A stretch of 64,000 bases of DNA, from NCBI GenBank assembly GCA_902774925.1, contig CACYKE010000001.1, forward strand, positions 26,951 through 90,950. The letters are read 5' to 3'. A program made the translations under genes and the position numbers. Below the pieces are notes generated by a model. That model was given only the letters and a program-made list of their open reading frames with translations. It ran no database searches and was not told the origin of the DNA. The stretch is from an uncultured Prevotellaceae bacterium. Its GTDB lineage: Bacteria; Bacteroidota; Bacteroidia; Bacteroidales; Bacteroidaceae. Of this stretch, positions 17,771-27,182 are shown one piece after another. Numbering within the stretch: position 1 is the stretch's first letter; the number at the start of each line of letters is the position of its first letter.

Positions 17771-20700
17771 ATGAACAAAAAAATTTTGAGTGCAATGCTT
17801 TCGGTGGCAATGTTATTTGCTGCTGGTAGCGCATTTGTTTCTTGTAAGGACTACGATGACGACATCAAGAACTTGCAGGGACAGATTGATGGTCTCAAAC
17901 AGACGATCGAAGCGATTCAGGGTAAGATCAATGAAGGTGTTATCCTGAAGGACGTCAAGTCGATTACCAATGGTGTTCAGATTATTCTTGCTGACGGTAC
18001 GACGTACAACGTTACCAACGGTAAGGATGGCGCCTCTGGTAAAGATGGTGTCACTTGGACCATCGGTACTGATGGTTACTGGTACAAGGACGGTGTGAAG
18101 ACCGACTACAGAGCCATCGGTGAGAAGGGTGACAAAGGTGACAAAGGTGACAAGGGTGACAAAGGTGACAAGGGTGACAAGGGCGACACCGGCTCTGCTG
18201 GTTCCGATGGTCAGCCTGGTCAGGACGGCCAGAGCGGTTCTTCTGCTGGTACTGGTATCTACTATGTGCCCAATGCTGAGACTGGTTGCTTCGACAAGTA
18301 CCAGGATGGTAAGTTCGTTGAGCACACCAACATCAGCTTCGTAACTCACAGTGACACTAACAGTGGTGTTATCACAGCTGTTAAGACCAACGACTATCTG
18401 TATCTGTACGGTGTAGAAGGTGGTGAAGGTGCTTTGAAGCAGGTTGCTATTTCTTTGGCTGCTGATCTGAAGGGTCTTGTATTCGTTCCTCATCTCTACC
18501 TCGATGGTATTGAGAGTATCGAATATCCTTGGATTGGTGACACCATCCTGCGTAAAATGACTCTTCCTGGTTTCTGGAAGAACCTGAGTCATCATACTTC
18601 TGAGACTGGCGATCGTCAGGATATCGATGATATCGATTTCGACTATCTCCCCAACTTCTTGGGTCGTCAGCTTTACTATGATGGAACTACTGCAGGAAAT
18701 GTGATTCTCACACAGAGGTATGTACGTAGCTCTGCTGATGCAGATCCCGATCATCGTATTTACTGGCGTGAGCCTTCTTGGCCTACTGATGAGTGGATCT
18801 TCGGTCCTGCTTGGGAAGTTTGGTATCACCTGAATCCGTCAAGTGCACAGGTTGACTACGATGCCAATGCTCCTAAGTTCAATGTTCTTGAGCCAGATGT
18901 CGTTTACTACAACACCCGTGCTGCTGCATCTACTCTTGGCGTATCATCTCCTCAGGAGTTCTATGAGCTCTATGACTTCACCAAGAAGTCTGGCAATAAC
19001 TTCGCTCGTGGCGCATGGCGTACTGACGTTGCCGTTCCTAATACTAAGACCTTCCGTAAGGATGGAACAGGTATTGTATATGTTGGTCTGCAGATTGCTC
19101 ATCCCGACAAGTTGGCTCCTTGGCCCACAGACGAGACCATCAATCCTAATGGTAACACTAATAGCACTGTTAGCTATCCTGCTAACCAGTCTGGTAACAA
19201 CCAGCCCTTCGCTGGCGACAAGACCAGTGAGTCTTATCCTTACTATGGAAGCTGGTATGGCTGGGCACGCTATAAGTATGACAAGAACAACAGCGACAAC
19301 ACGATCGCTCTGCAGATGCAGACTGCTCCTGATGAGCAGGTTACTTCTGACTATGCTCTGATTGTTCCGACTCACGTTCAGCTCGAGGGTCTGATTTGGG
19401 ACAAGAAACCCATGTATATTGAGCCTAAGATCAATCAGTTCGCCGGTGGTCCTGGAACCCGTATGGGTGACGAGGAAGGTTGGGCTATTGATGAGTACCA
19501 GAACTGTACTGTAGTTGACGATCCTAAGTCTCGTATTCACGTTTGGGACTCTCCCGAGGAAGCTCTTGCTGATCCCGATGGCGCCGCTCTCGAGCTCTAT
19601 GCTCAGGATGCTGCTGGTATCGACCTGAAGCCTTACCTTGGTGTTCACTATGTACGTGAGAACCTGAAGAAGCGTGAGACTGCTCCTGGTGTATACAATG
19701 CAAAGGCATATGATATTTGTACTCTTCACTATGGTGAGGAGAAGGCTTGGGGCCTGCACTATGAGTATGAGTTCGTTGACTATCTGAACAGCTCAAACAA
19801 TACTCACGACTCTCGTTATGCTTCGTTCCAGTCTTGGATTCCTGAGGGTCTCAATGAAGGTGAAGTTATCACTGGTTGGAACAAGACCACTGATCAGACT
19901 GGTATTGTTATCGCTAAGAGCGTAAACTCTGAAGGTAAGACTATTAATACCCGTTCTACCACTTCTACTGACCGTGAGCCTCTGGTTCGCGTCATGTTGA
20001 AGAACGAAGCTGGTGATGTTCTGCTCGATGGTTATATCCTGCTCCACATCAACTACACTCCGCTTAACATTAATGTTACTAAGTATGAGAATATGGAGCA
20101 TACCTTCAATCTGTGTGATCCTATTTCTCACTTCACTACTTGGGCACAGTTCTCTAAGTGGATCCTGCAGGATGCACTTGATGGCCGCTTCGTTATTGAC
20201 GCAGCTGTTGACAATACAGGTATGGAGATCCTGTCATTCGATGATTATTACTGGGCAATTTGTAAGGAGAATCCTAGTGGTGCTCCCGTTCAAACCGATG
20301 ACCAGAAGTATGTGACTCCGAAGGCATTCCCCGTATCAGTTCCTAACCCGTACAATCCTCTGGATGCTCACTTGCAAGGTTATCAGTTGAAGATTTTCAA
20401 CTTCGGTAAAGATATCTATGGTAAGGGCGGTCGCATCAAAGAAGAGGGTAAGGAACTTGTTGGTGACGATGGTTATGGTCTGCCTCCGACACGTGGTTAC
20501 TCGAATGAGGAGTTGTCAAACACATTTGAAGACAAGGAACTCGGTGACGCTGTATACTTCCCGAATGGTGAAGGTACAACTAACCACACCTTCTCTTGGT
20601 CTCTCACTGAGGAAGAAATTGAGTACTTGACTCATGACAATGAGAATGCTCTTAAGGATGGTATCAAGGTTGTACGTTGGATTGCTTTCGTAGCTAAGGA

Positions 20701-22816
20701 CGAGGTTCGTGGCCGTGCGGTTAACAACTACAGCGCTCCATATCCTTACATTTGGGTGAAGATGACTTACATCTTGAAACGTGATGCTATTGCATACAAG
20801 TACGTTGAGAAGATTAACAACTACTGGTATAACTATCAGAGTGGTGATGGTGCTGGTTGGTCAGGTATCCTCTTCGATATTCAGGCTCCTGGTAACTACA
20901 GCAAGCCTCGCACGAAGGATCAGCGTTGGATCAGCTACATCAGCCAGACTATGACTGCTGACGGTATTGACAACCACTATAAGCTTGTTAAGACTTCTGG
21001 TGCTAACGCTAATAAGGAATGTGGTCACTCTAAGTATTACTTCGCTCCGAAGGAATATCAGATTACTGCTAAGACCATGATTAATGGTTATGCTGATGCT
21101 TCTATTAAGGACATCAATGGTAAGGCTAATAATGAGGATCTGACTACTTATACAATTACTCCGCGTAACATCACTACAGACGGTAAGATTTATAGTGAGC
21201 CTGCTGCTGGACGTAAGTTTAATATTCCTAGTTCATTCAATCCTGTAATTGCAGCTAATCCTAATTATTATGTTAATACTGGTGAGTGGAATCAGTTGTT
21301 CTGCAAGTATGTATATCCGCACAAGTATGACAACATGTATATGGATAAGTCAGAATGGTGGACCCATAATAAGCTTGCTAATGCTTCTCCACGTTTCCAT
21401 CACGTTGGTAATGCTGCTCCGAAGGCTGGTAATAACGCAGCTGACATCCGTTACATCAATACTCCGACGTTCCACAACTTCATCGACTTCTTACCCAATG
21501 AGGTTAACGTTAAGGTCAAGGCAGATCAGCATGAGTGGAAGGAGTCTACTCTGAAGAAGACTCTGCAGGAGTGCGCTATCCGTTACAACGACGGTGTGTT
21601 CAACGACACTATTCTGTATGCTTACAACCACAAGACTAAGGAGTATACCGCTATTGCACGTATCAATACTTACGAGCAGTACAATAATGGTTCACTCAAC
21701 GACTCTTGGCGTGAGGCTGGCTCTATCGAGCTGATTCACTGGCTGCCTATCGGTGCTACTGCACAGGATGTTAAGGACGGTAAGGCTATCGAGAACCTCG
21801 TTCTCTATGATGTGCTGAATGCTCTTGGATATCCGATGAAGCGCAATGCTGATGGTACTGTTTCTGGTTGCGACTTTGACAATGCTCGTCAATTCATCAA
21901 CAAGCAGTTCCGTGCATGGGTTGGTGTTGTAGCTAACAATGGTTGTGATGTTGCTCTCTATGTTGCTCAGGGTAATGGTGATGAAAAGGGTACTTCTCCC
22001 GCAACAGGTATCCGCGATGACTACGACGCAGCTCTTGATAATGCCATCGAGGCTAATGGTCCTCTGAAGAATGGTCGTGTCGTTGAGAATACTGTCAATG
22101 CTGGTGGTCTTACCATGTACATTGCAGCTCCTGCTGATGAGCACAAGTACAATCCTGTTGCAACACTGCTGACTTCTTGGCAGCGTCCTATCAACCTCGA
22201 CGAGACTCCAATTGAAGCAGCTCTCGATGCTAAGACAGGTGAGAATGTTATCTATCTGCTCGACTACCTGAAGTTGTTCGACTGGCGTGGTGACAAGCCT
22301 AAGAAGGATGGTTACATGTATGACAACCACTACTGGTTCTGGGCATACTACAATGTCAAGGGTATCATGGTTGATATGCGTACCAACAAGATCTGGACTA
22401 ACATGCATCAGGATAATGTGAACACCTTCGTTCCTCTGAATCAGGTATCTACCCGCGCTCATATTTGGGCTGGTGCACCTTACTACGATAACCGTGAGGC
22501 TTACTATGGTGAGGGTTGGAACAACATCGGACAGTATGCAGCTGGTCAGGCTCCTGACTATAACGACTGGAAGCTTGATACTAACGGCTACTATGCTGGT
22601 CAGGATCAAGAGCCTTATATCGAGTCTTGGATGGGTATCAAGCCGCGTAACACAAGCAAACTTGCTAGGTTCGGTTCGATCTTCTATGAGAACAACGGTG
22701 ACAACGTTGAGGTATTTGACGTCATCATTCCTGTTACCATCTTCTACGAGTGGGGTTCTCAGAAGTACTACACGAAGTGGCGCATCGATACCACTCATGG
22801 TCGTAGCAATGATTAA
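17771..22816 (+). CDS. Giant surface lipoprotein with coiled coil and collagen-like stalk
   Basis: A 1681-residue lipoprotein. The signal peptide ends SAFVSC, then KDYDDD, a good Bacteroidetes surface-export signal. Residues about 30-58 form a heptad coiled coil (DDIKNLQGQIDGLKQTIEAI). Residues 117-155 are 13 uninterrupted Gly-X-Y triplets (GEK, six GDK, GDT, GSA, GSD, GQP, GQD, GQS), a collagen-like helix. The remaining 1500 residues are W/Y-rich and beta-like, and I recognise no catalytic family; the N-terminal part resembles DUF4988-type lipoproteins. No sorting tail is present, fitting a lipid anchor. Codon use is strongly biased (GGT, AAG, GAC), suggesting high expression. A single gene with its own promoter, long leader and terminator. 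Possibly a trimeric surface stalk or binding protein. Confidence 0.8.
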   Translation: MNKKILSAMLSVAMLFAAGSAFVSCKDYDDDIKNLQGQIDGLKQTIEAIQGKINEGVILKDVKSITNGVQIILADGTTYNVTNGKDGASGKDGVTWTIGTDGYWYKDGVKTDYRAIGEKGDKGDKGDKGDKGDKGDKGDTGSAGSDGQPGQDGQSGSSAGTGIYYVPNAETGCFDKYQDGKFVEHTNISFVTHSDTNSGVITAVKTNDYLYLYGVEGGEGALKQVAISLAADLKGLVFVPHLYLDGIESIEYPWIGDTILRKMTLPGFWKNLSHHTSETGDRQDIDDIDFDYLPNFLGRQLYYDGTTAGNVILTQRYVRSSADADPDHRIYWREPSWPTDEWIFGPAWEVWYHLNPSSAQVDYDANAPKFNVLEPDVVYYNTRAAASTLGVSSPQEFYELYDFTKKSGNNFARGAWRTDVAVPNTKTFRKDGTGIVYVGLQIAHPDKLAPWPTDETINPNGNTNSTVSYPANQSGNNQPFAGDKTSESYPYYGSWYGWARYKYDKNNSDNTIALQMQTAPDEQVTSDYALIVPTHVQLEGLIWDKKPMYIEPKINQFAGGPGTRMGDEEGWAIDEYQNCTVVDDPKSRIHVWDSPEEALADPDGAALELYAQDAAGIDLKPYLGVHYVRENLKKRETAPGVYNAKAYDICTLHYGEEKAWGLHYEYEFVDYLNSSNNTHDSRYASFQSWIPEGLNEGEVITGWNKTTDQTGIVIAKSVNSEGKTINTRSTTSTDREPLVRVMLKNEAGDVLLDGYILLHINYTPLNINVTKYENMEHTFNLCDPISHFTTWAQFSKWILQDALDGRFVIDAAVDNTGMEILSFDDYYWAICKENPSGAPVQTDDQKYVTPKAFPVSVPNPYNPLDAHLQGYQLKIFNFGKDIYGKGGRIKEEGKELVGDDGYGLPPTRGYSNEELSNTFEDKELGDAVYFPNGEGTTNHTFSWSLTEEEIEYLTHDNENALKDGIKVVRWIAFVAKDEVRGRAVNNYSAPYPYIWVKMTYILKRDAIAYKYVEKINNYWYNYQSGDGAGWSGILFDIQAPGNYSKPRTKDQRWISYISQTMTADGIDNHYKLVKTSGANANKECGHSKYYFAPKEYQITAKTMINGYADASIKDINGKANNEDLTTYTITPRNITTDGKIYSEPAAGRKFNIPSSFNPVIAANPNYYVNTGEWNQLFCKYVYPHKYDNMYMDKSEWWTHNKLANASPRFHHVGNAAPKAGNNAADIRYINTPTFHNFIDFLPNEVNVKVKADQHEWKESTLKKTLQECAIRYNDGVFNDTILYAYNHKTKEYTAIARINTYEQYNNGSLNDSWREAGSIELIHWLPIGATAQDVKDGKAIENLVLYDVLNALGYPMKRNADGTVSGCDFDNARQFINKQFRAWVGVVANNGCDVALYVAQGNGDEKGTSPATGIRDDYDAALDNAIEANGPLKNGRVVENTVNAGGLTMYIAAPADEHKYNPVATLLTSWQRPINLDETPIEAALDAKTGENVIYLLDYLKLFDWRGDKPKKDGYMYDNHYWFWAYYNVKGIMVDMRTNKIWTNMHQDNVNTFVPLNQVSTRAHIWAGAPYYDNREAYYGEGWNNIGQYAAGQAPDYNDWKLDTNGYYAGQDQEPYIESWMGIKPRNTSKLARFGSIFYENNGDNVEVFDVIIPVTIFYEWGSQKYYTKWRIDTTHGRSND
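18119..18235 (+). repeat. Collagen-like Gly-X-Y repeat region
   Basis: Thirteen codon triplets starting with Gly; six identical GDK units are encoded by near-identical 9-mers of the type GGTGACAAA/G. Such repeats can change copy number by slippage without shifting frame. Confidence 0.85.
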
Positions 22817-22857
22817 TGATTTAATAGGTTCTTAATAAGATTCTAATGCTCTAACAG

Positions 22858-22897
22858 GAGAGTGCGTCTCGCAGAGAGCGGACGCACTCTCTTTTTT
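22858..22897 (+). terminator. Terminator after the giant lipoprotein
   Basis: GAGAGTGCGTC and GACGCACTCTC pair perfectly and are followed by TTTTTT. Confidence 0.9.
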
Positions 22898-22919
22898 ACT
22901 TCAAATAGGATATAAAGAA

Positions 22920-23417
22920 ATGAAAAATTTTAGTTATCTGCTGATTGCAGTAGCCCTGCTTTGTTTGGCTACAGCTTGTTCTAACAAGAAAAAAACACGT
23001 GAAGAGCGTATTGAAGAGTTCCGCAGTATGTTGACTACTTCGGATACTACACAGATGCTCCAGATTTGTGATAATGCCATGGAGCAGTTAAAAGGTAAGA
23101 AGATTGATGAAGTGATAGCTACACTTTATGAATATAATGATAGTACAGAGGAATTGACTCAGTTGACGGATCAGATGAAGAAACGTCTTTCCCGTCGTTT
23201 TAAGATGTTCCCCGTATTGAGCTATAACCGCCAGTACTTTTCCTTCATGCTTGAAGGCTGCAACGATGTGAAGTATGAGGTGGTATTTGCTACTCCTGAA
23301 CAGACTGGTGCAGATTCTGCTAAGACGATGTACATGTTTAATCCTGTCAAGGTTGACGGTGAATGGAAACTATGTGTTAAGTCTGCTAAGGATGACCACG
23401 ATGAAACGTATGAATAA
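22920..23417 (+). CDS. Small lipoprotein of unknown function
   Basis: A 165-residue protein with lipobox ATACS; the residues after the cysteine are basic (NKKKTREER), predicting a periplasmic rather than surface anchor. The body is helical, charged, and ends in a beta-rich segment (YMFNPVKVDGEWKLCVKSA) that looks like a small NTF2-like or DUF4878-like fold, though I cannot assign a family. It is 22 nt before the large secreted protein gene and probably cotranscribed with it. No promoter box was seen after the upstream terminator. Confidence 0.65.
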   Translation: MKNFSYLLIAVALLCLATACSNKKKTREERIEEFRSMLTTSDTTQMLQICDNAMEQLKGKKIDEVIATLYEYNDSTEELTQLTDQMKKRLSRRFKMFPVLSYNRQYFSFMLEGCNDVKYEVVFATPEQTGADSAKTMYMFNPVKVDGEWKLCVKSAKDDHDETYE

Positions 23418-23438
23418 AAATTACAAATATAAAATAAA

Positions 23439-26400
23439 ATGAAAAAGGTTATATTGACACTTTTGACGTTTCTTTCTCTCCATGTTTCTGCAGCCATGGT
23501 AGAGAAGGAAATTTCAATTGATTTCCAAAATTTTCCGGAGTTAACGATGTCCCCCCCCCTTGACTTTTCTACTGTTGCAAATAACGGACAGACGAATTGT
23601 ACAAATTATAAGATTGTGGAATCGCCCGTCACTATTTCATTCAGTAAAGGCTTGGGTACTCTTGGAGCAGCGATTTATCGTATAGATGATTTCTATCGCT
23701 TGATATTGAGGGCATTTTGTGAGATGATATTTGAAGTGTCTGACGGGTGTCAATTAACCTCTATCCAGTTTTATAACACAAATAGTATAAGTAACTGTAC
23801 TCCGGGTAGATTTGACACCAATGGTAATATTTGGTCTCCCAATGGGGCTACTGATGTGACCAAGGTCACTTTGACGAATGGTATATCTGATAGTCAAATC
23901 GGTAGGGTTACTATTAAATACTTAGCTCCTGCTACCCCCCTTAACATAATAGGCAGTAATCCATCGGATGGAGATAAGCCTGAGTCATTTAGCACCATGC
24001 AGCTGTCATTCAATACTGAGGTCAGTAAAGTGAATGCTGGAAATGTTACTCTTACAGGCACTTCTTTTACAGGGTCAAAGAATATGACTGTTACCGCTTC
24101 TGGCTCTTCTGCGACACTGAAACTTGCTGAAACGATTACTACACCGGGTACATATACTGTACATATACCCGCCGGTATTTTTGAAACATCGGAAGGGGCT
24201 ACAAATAGCGCAAAGGATATTACCTTTACAATAATTCTTAAACTTAATACATTCAATCCGACAGATATTGATCCTAAAGAAGGTGTTGTTGGCGCATTGC
24301 CACAAAAAATAACGCTGACTTTCAGTAATTTTGTAAAGATTGGTACGGGAAAAATTAAATTCAAACAGAAGGATGGCAACTTGTCATTTACGGCAACAGC
24401 AACTGTCCAGGAGACAGTGGCCACCATTACTCATGACCATAAGTACCTGGATGCCAGCGAGTGGACTGTTGAAATTGAAGAAAAGGCTTTCCACAATGAT
24501 TTCCCTGAGGATGATGAGGACTATCGCTGGAATGATAAACTGACATTGACCTATACTGTGGATGGATCTCAAGCCGGACCTCAAGACAGTGAAACCATGA
24601 AGGAGGCCAAACAAGCTTTGGATAAGACGGGTGTAGGCTATCCTAAGAATACTCATCCTGCTTGGCTTGCTCTCAATAATTTGGTTTATGCAGCGGAAAC
24701 GCCAGCTGATGACGCACTTCAGGCTGCTTTAACGGAATTGTATAATGTAACTGAAGTGCAAATGCCCGAAGAAGGCAACTGGTATATTATTGCTGGTATC
24801 AATTCTAAAGGTACTAAGGTTTACCTCACCTTTAATGAAGACAAGACGAAAGTTCTTTTGGGTACCAATAGAAATAAAGCTGCTGTTTTCAAAGTTAAAT
24901 CCGTTAGCGAGGGAAAGACAGTATTCCAGACTAAAGAAGGCTGGTTCCTTCATGTCCCCCATGCATTGATCAATTATAATGGAACCTCTAAAAAGAATCT
25001 TACTACTGAAGAGAGCGATGTCAACAAGCTTACTTTGGATAAATTCTTGGCAAGCAGTGTTAGTGGTGCTGACCCCAAAGCATTATATGGTGCTTTAACT
25101 ATTTATGGAAGTTTGGGAACGAAAAATGACAAAGAGTTCTTTGCCCATGCAGCAATAAGCTATGCAGACGATGATTTAGATTTTGCAACGGATCCAGATC
25201 CTGATGTACTCCTGTTTAGTTCAGGTGCATCAAGTGCATTTGTGTTTGAAGACAGCGAAGAACCCGAAGAGATAGTCGAATATATTTCTCCTACTTTGAG
25301 CTTTAGTCCCAGCTCTACCATAAAAAAACCAGGTGATGAGCTATACTTGTGCATTACTGGTCCTGTCAATACTGAGATTCTTGATAATTCACTGATTTGT
25401 TTCATGAATGGTCAGAAAAAGCAAAATCTTTCTCAACCCATTTTGACAGTGACAGATACACCCAACAAGTTTAGTGTATATACAAAAGGGCTTGCTGCTG
25501 GTGCTACCTATCAATTGGTCGTTCAAGAAGGTGCCTTCAAATATACAAATCCAGAAGGAAAGTCTGTGGTGGATCAAGAGTTGAGTATTTCTCTTACTAT
25601 TGGCGAAGTACTTACACTTACTGGAAGCCTGAGTCCAACAGTTCTCAGTAGTGCCGAAGAAGAAATGGTTTTGACGATTGGTAATGTTGTAGATGCCAGT
25701 CTCGCTACCAATGCACAGCCTTATTATCAATATGCTGATGGTGATAATAAGGGACAGAAAGTAACTTATAGTGGAGCAATCCTCACTAAAATAGCTGATA
25801 GTCAAACTCAATTCAAGGTAAATACTTCCAATCTTGAACCTGGCAGCTATACTTTAGTACTGCCCATAGGTACATTTACCTATCATGCTGAATCGGGCAA
25901 AGAAGTGGAGGATGCAGAGATTGTTTTGGACTTTACGATTAGCGCTCCAGTAGAAGATTTCAACTACACCTATAGTAATTTCGTGTTTGTGACAACTAAA
26001 GATCGCAATGCAAAAGGTATTGATGTTATCAGGGATGTTGATTTGAATGATTTTGTCATTTGTGTATTTGACTTCTGGGGCTATTCGGGTCTTTATGGCA
26101 ATCCGAATGGAAAGGTTTCTGTGAGATCGACGTTTGGCGGAGATGTGGTTACTGGCCATTTTGAGGAATATGTTACTGCAGACCTAGTAGAAAAATATGG
26201 TGAAGAATATCAAGAAGCATGGGCATTAAAATTTGTTCCAGATATTCCTATTATATCCGGTCAGTTAGATGATAGACCCGGCATGTATGCTTATTATATG
26301 TACCCAGGAGCTGTTGGCGACTATAATTACATGTTGTATTTGTCTGGTGATCCCAACATTAAGCAGACAGACTGTGTTGTTAATCCGGGAATGGCAGCCT

Positions 26401-26561
26401 CAAAATATTATGTGAATAATGATAAGGCTACGGGTATTAACAATGTCTCTACTGATAAAGGAAGTCGAGACGTTATCTTCGATCTGCAGGGCCGCCGTGT
26501 CACTGATACTTCAAGGAAGGGTGTGTATATCATAAATGGTAAGAAGGTTGTGATTAAGTGA
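23439..26561 (+). CDS. Large secreted Ig-like protein with Prevotella-type C-terminal sorting tail
   Basis: A 1040-residue exported protein. The signal peptide is MKKVILTLLTFLSLHVSAA. At least two Ig-like (Big_5/SwmB-like) domains follow (NPSDGDKPESFSTMQLSF and a second at PTDIDPKEGVVGALPQKI), then a middle region with WYIIAGINSKGTKVYLTF, further beta domains, and the tail VIFDLQGRRV...GVYIINGKKVVIK. This tail is shared with four other proteins here and fits T9SS cargo. A run of nine C (23551-23559) lies in codons 38-41 of an otherwise AT-rich region and could cause phase variation. No enzyme motif was found; adhesion or glycan binding is likely. Confidence 0.75.
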   Translation: MKKVILTLLTFLSLHVSAAMVEKEISIDFQNFPELTMSPPLDFSTVANNGQTNCTNYKIVESPVTISFSKGLGTLGAAIYRIDDFYRLILRAFCEMIFEVSDGCQLTSIQFYNTNSISNCTPGRFDTNGNIWSPNGATDVTKVTLTNGISDSQIGRVTIKYLAPATPLNIIGSNPSDGDKPESFSTMQLSFNTEVSKVNAGNVTLTGTSFTGSKNMTVTASGSSATLKLAETITTPGTYTVHIPAGIFETSEGATNSAKDITFTIILKLNTFNPTDIDPKEGVVGALPQKITLTFSNFVKIGTGKIKFKQKDGNLSFTATATVQETVATITHDHKYLDASEWTVEIEEKAFHNDFPEDDEDYRWNDKLTLTYTVDGSQAGPQDSETMKEAKQALDKTGVGYPKNTHPAWLALNNLVYAAETPADDALQAALTELYNVTEVQMPEEGNWYIIAGINSKGTKVYLTFNEDKTKVLLGTNRNKAAVFKVKSVSEGKTVFQTKEGWFLHVPHALINYNGTSKKNLTTEESDVNKLTLDKFLASSVSGADPKALYGALTIYGSLGTKNDKEFFAHAAISYADDDLDFATDPDPDVLLFSSGASSAFVFEDSEEPEEIVEYISPTLSFSPSSTIKKPGDELYLCITGPVNTEILDNSLICFMNGQKKQNLSQPILTVTDTPNKFSVYTKGLAAGATYQLVVQEGAFKYTNPEGKSVVDQELSISLTIGEVLTLTGSLSPTVLSSAEEEMVLTIGNVVDASLATNAQPYYQYADGDNKGQKVTYSGAILTKIADSQTQFKVNTSNLEPGSYTLVLPIGTFTYHAESGKEVEDAEIVLDFTISAPVEDFNYTYSNFVFVTTKDRNAKGIDVIRDVDLNDFVICVFDFWGYSGLYGNPNGKVSVRSTFGGDVVTGHFEEYVTADLVEKYGEEYQEAWALKFVPDIPIISGQLDDRPGMYAYYMYPGAVGDYNYMLYLSGDPNIKQTDCVVNPGMAASKYYVNNDKATGINNVSTDKGSRDVIFDLQGRRVTDTSRKGVYIINGKKVVIK

Positions 26562-26592
26562 GAAAAAGCAGCGTTTGCTTTCTTAGATAGAA

Positions 26593-26625
26593 AAGTGGTG
26601 ACTTTACCGAGTCGCCACTTTTTTT
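26593..26625 (+). terminator. Terminator after the 1040-residue protein gene
   Basis: AAGTGGTGACT and AGTCGCCACTT pair (one wobble) around a short loop and are followed by TTTTTTT. Confidence 0.85.
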
Positions 26626-26634
26626 GCTTTTTCC

Positions 26635-26665
26635 TTGGAAATCTCAAAACTAATATGTATCTTTG
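26635..26665 (+). promoter_or_regulatory. Promoter of the DUF1573 lipoprotein
   Basis: TTG (26635-26637), a 20-nt spacer and TATCTTTG (26658-26665) lie 20 nt before the ATG at 26685. Confidence 0.75.
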
Positions 26666-26684
26666 CACATCATTAAATACTATT

Positions 26685-27119
26685 ATGAATATGGATTTCA
26701 ACAACAGATTGGTTAAAAAGAGCGTTTGGTGCTTAGTAGTGGGTGTGATATTTCTTGGTATGACGGGGTGTAAAGATAATCACAAGATAGTAGAACCCAA
26801 GGAAGGCCCTGCTCACCTAATCGTGAGGCCCGCAGGGTTAAATATTGGTGTTGTTCCGCAGGGGAGTGGGATTATAGAGAAAGAGGTAGCCATGATTAAT
26901 GAAGGCAGTGAAGACCTCTTGATTACTAATGTAGAGAATCTCTGCTCGTGTACAAAGACAGAGTATGCTGACAAACCCATCTCGCCAGGACATGGAAGGA
27001 CACTTAGGATATTCCTAGATACCAATCACCTTACTCCTGGGGGGTTCTCTCGTACCGTGATTATTCATAGCAATGGCGGCGAGGTCGCCATTGATCTGAC
27101 GGGTCAAAAGGTGAATTAA
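26685..27119 (+). CDS. DUF1573-family lipoprotein
   Basis: A 144-residue protein with a signal peptide ending LGMTGC (lipobox), then KDNHKIV. The domain begins LNIGVVPQGSGIIEKEVAMI and contains LLITNVENLCSCTKTEY and PISPGHGRTLRIFLDT, the fixed pattern of DUF1573, an Ig-like fold common in Bacteroidetes that carries the C-x-C-T turn. Its function is not known. The start was placed after the promoter; an ATG two codons later would serve equally. It is a single-gene unit converging on the OmpA gene, with a shared bidirectional terminator. Confidence 0.85.
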   Translation: MNMDFNNRLVKKSVWCLVVGVIFLGMTGCKDNHKIVEPKEGPAHLIVRPAGLNIGVVPQGSGIIEKEVAMINEGSEDLLITNVENLCSCTKTEYADKPISPGHGRTLRIFLDTNHLTPGGFSRTVIIHSNGGEVAIDLTGQKVN

Positions 27120-27130
27120 TTTTATAAAAG

Positions 27131-27165
27131 AATGGGGGGCTGCTCACAAAGAGCAGCCCCCCATT
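27131..27165. terminator. Bidirectional terminator between the DUF1573 and OmpA genes
   Basis: A 15-bp perfect stem, AATGGGGGGCTGCTC with GAGCAGCCCCCCATT, around ACAAA, between convergent genes. A/T-rich flanks lie on both sides. Confidence 0.85.
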
Positions 27166-27182
27166 CTTAATGTGTACTCAAA

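Noticed and set aside
18119-18235. Regular 9-bp repeats as a CRISPR-like array
   Set aside because: The repeats are contiguous, in frame and encode Gly-X-Y triplets; there are no spacers.
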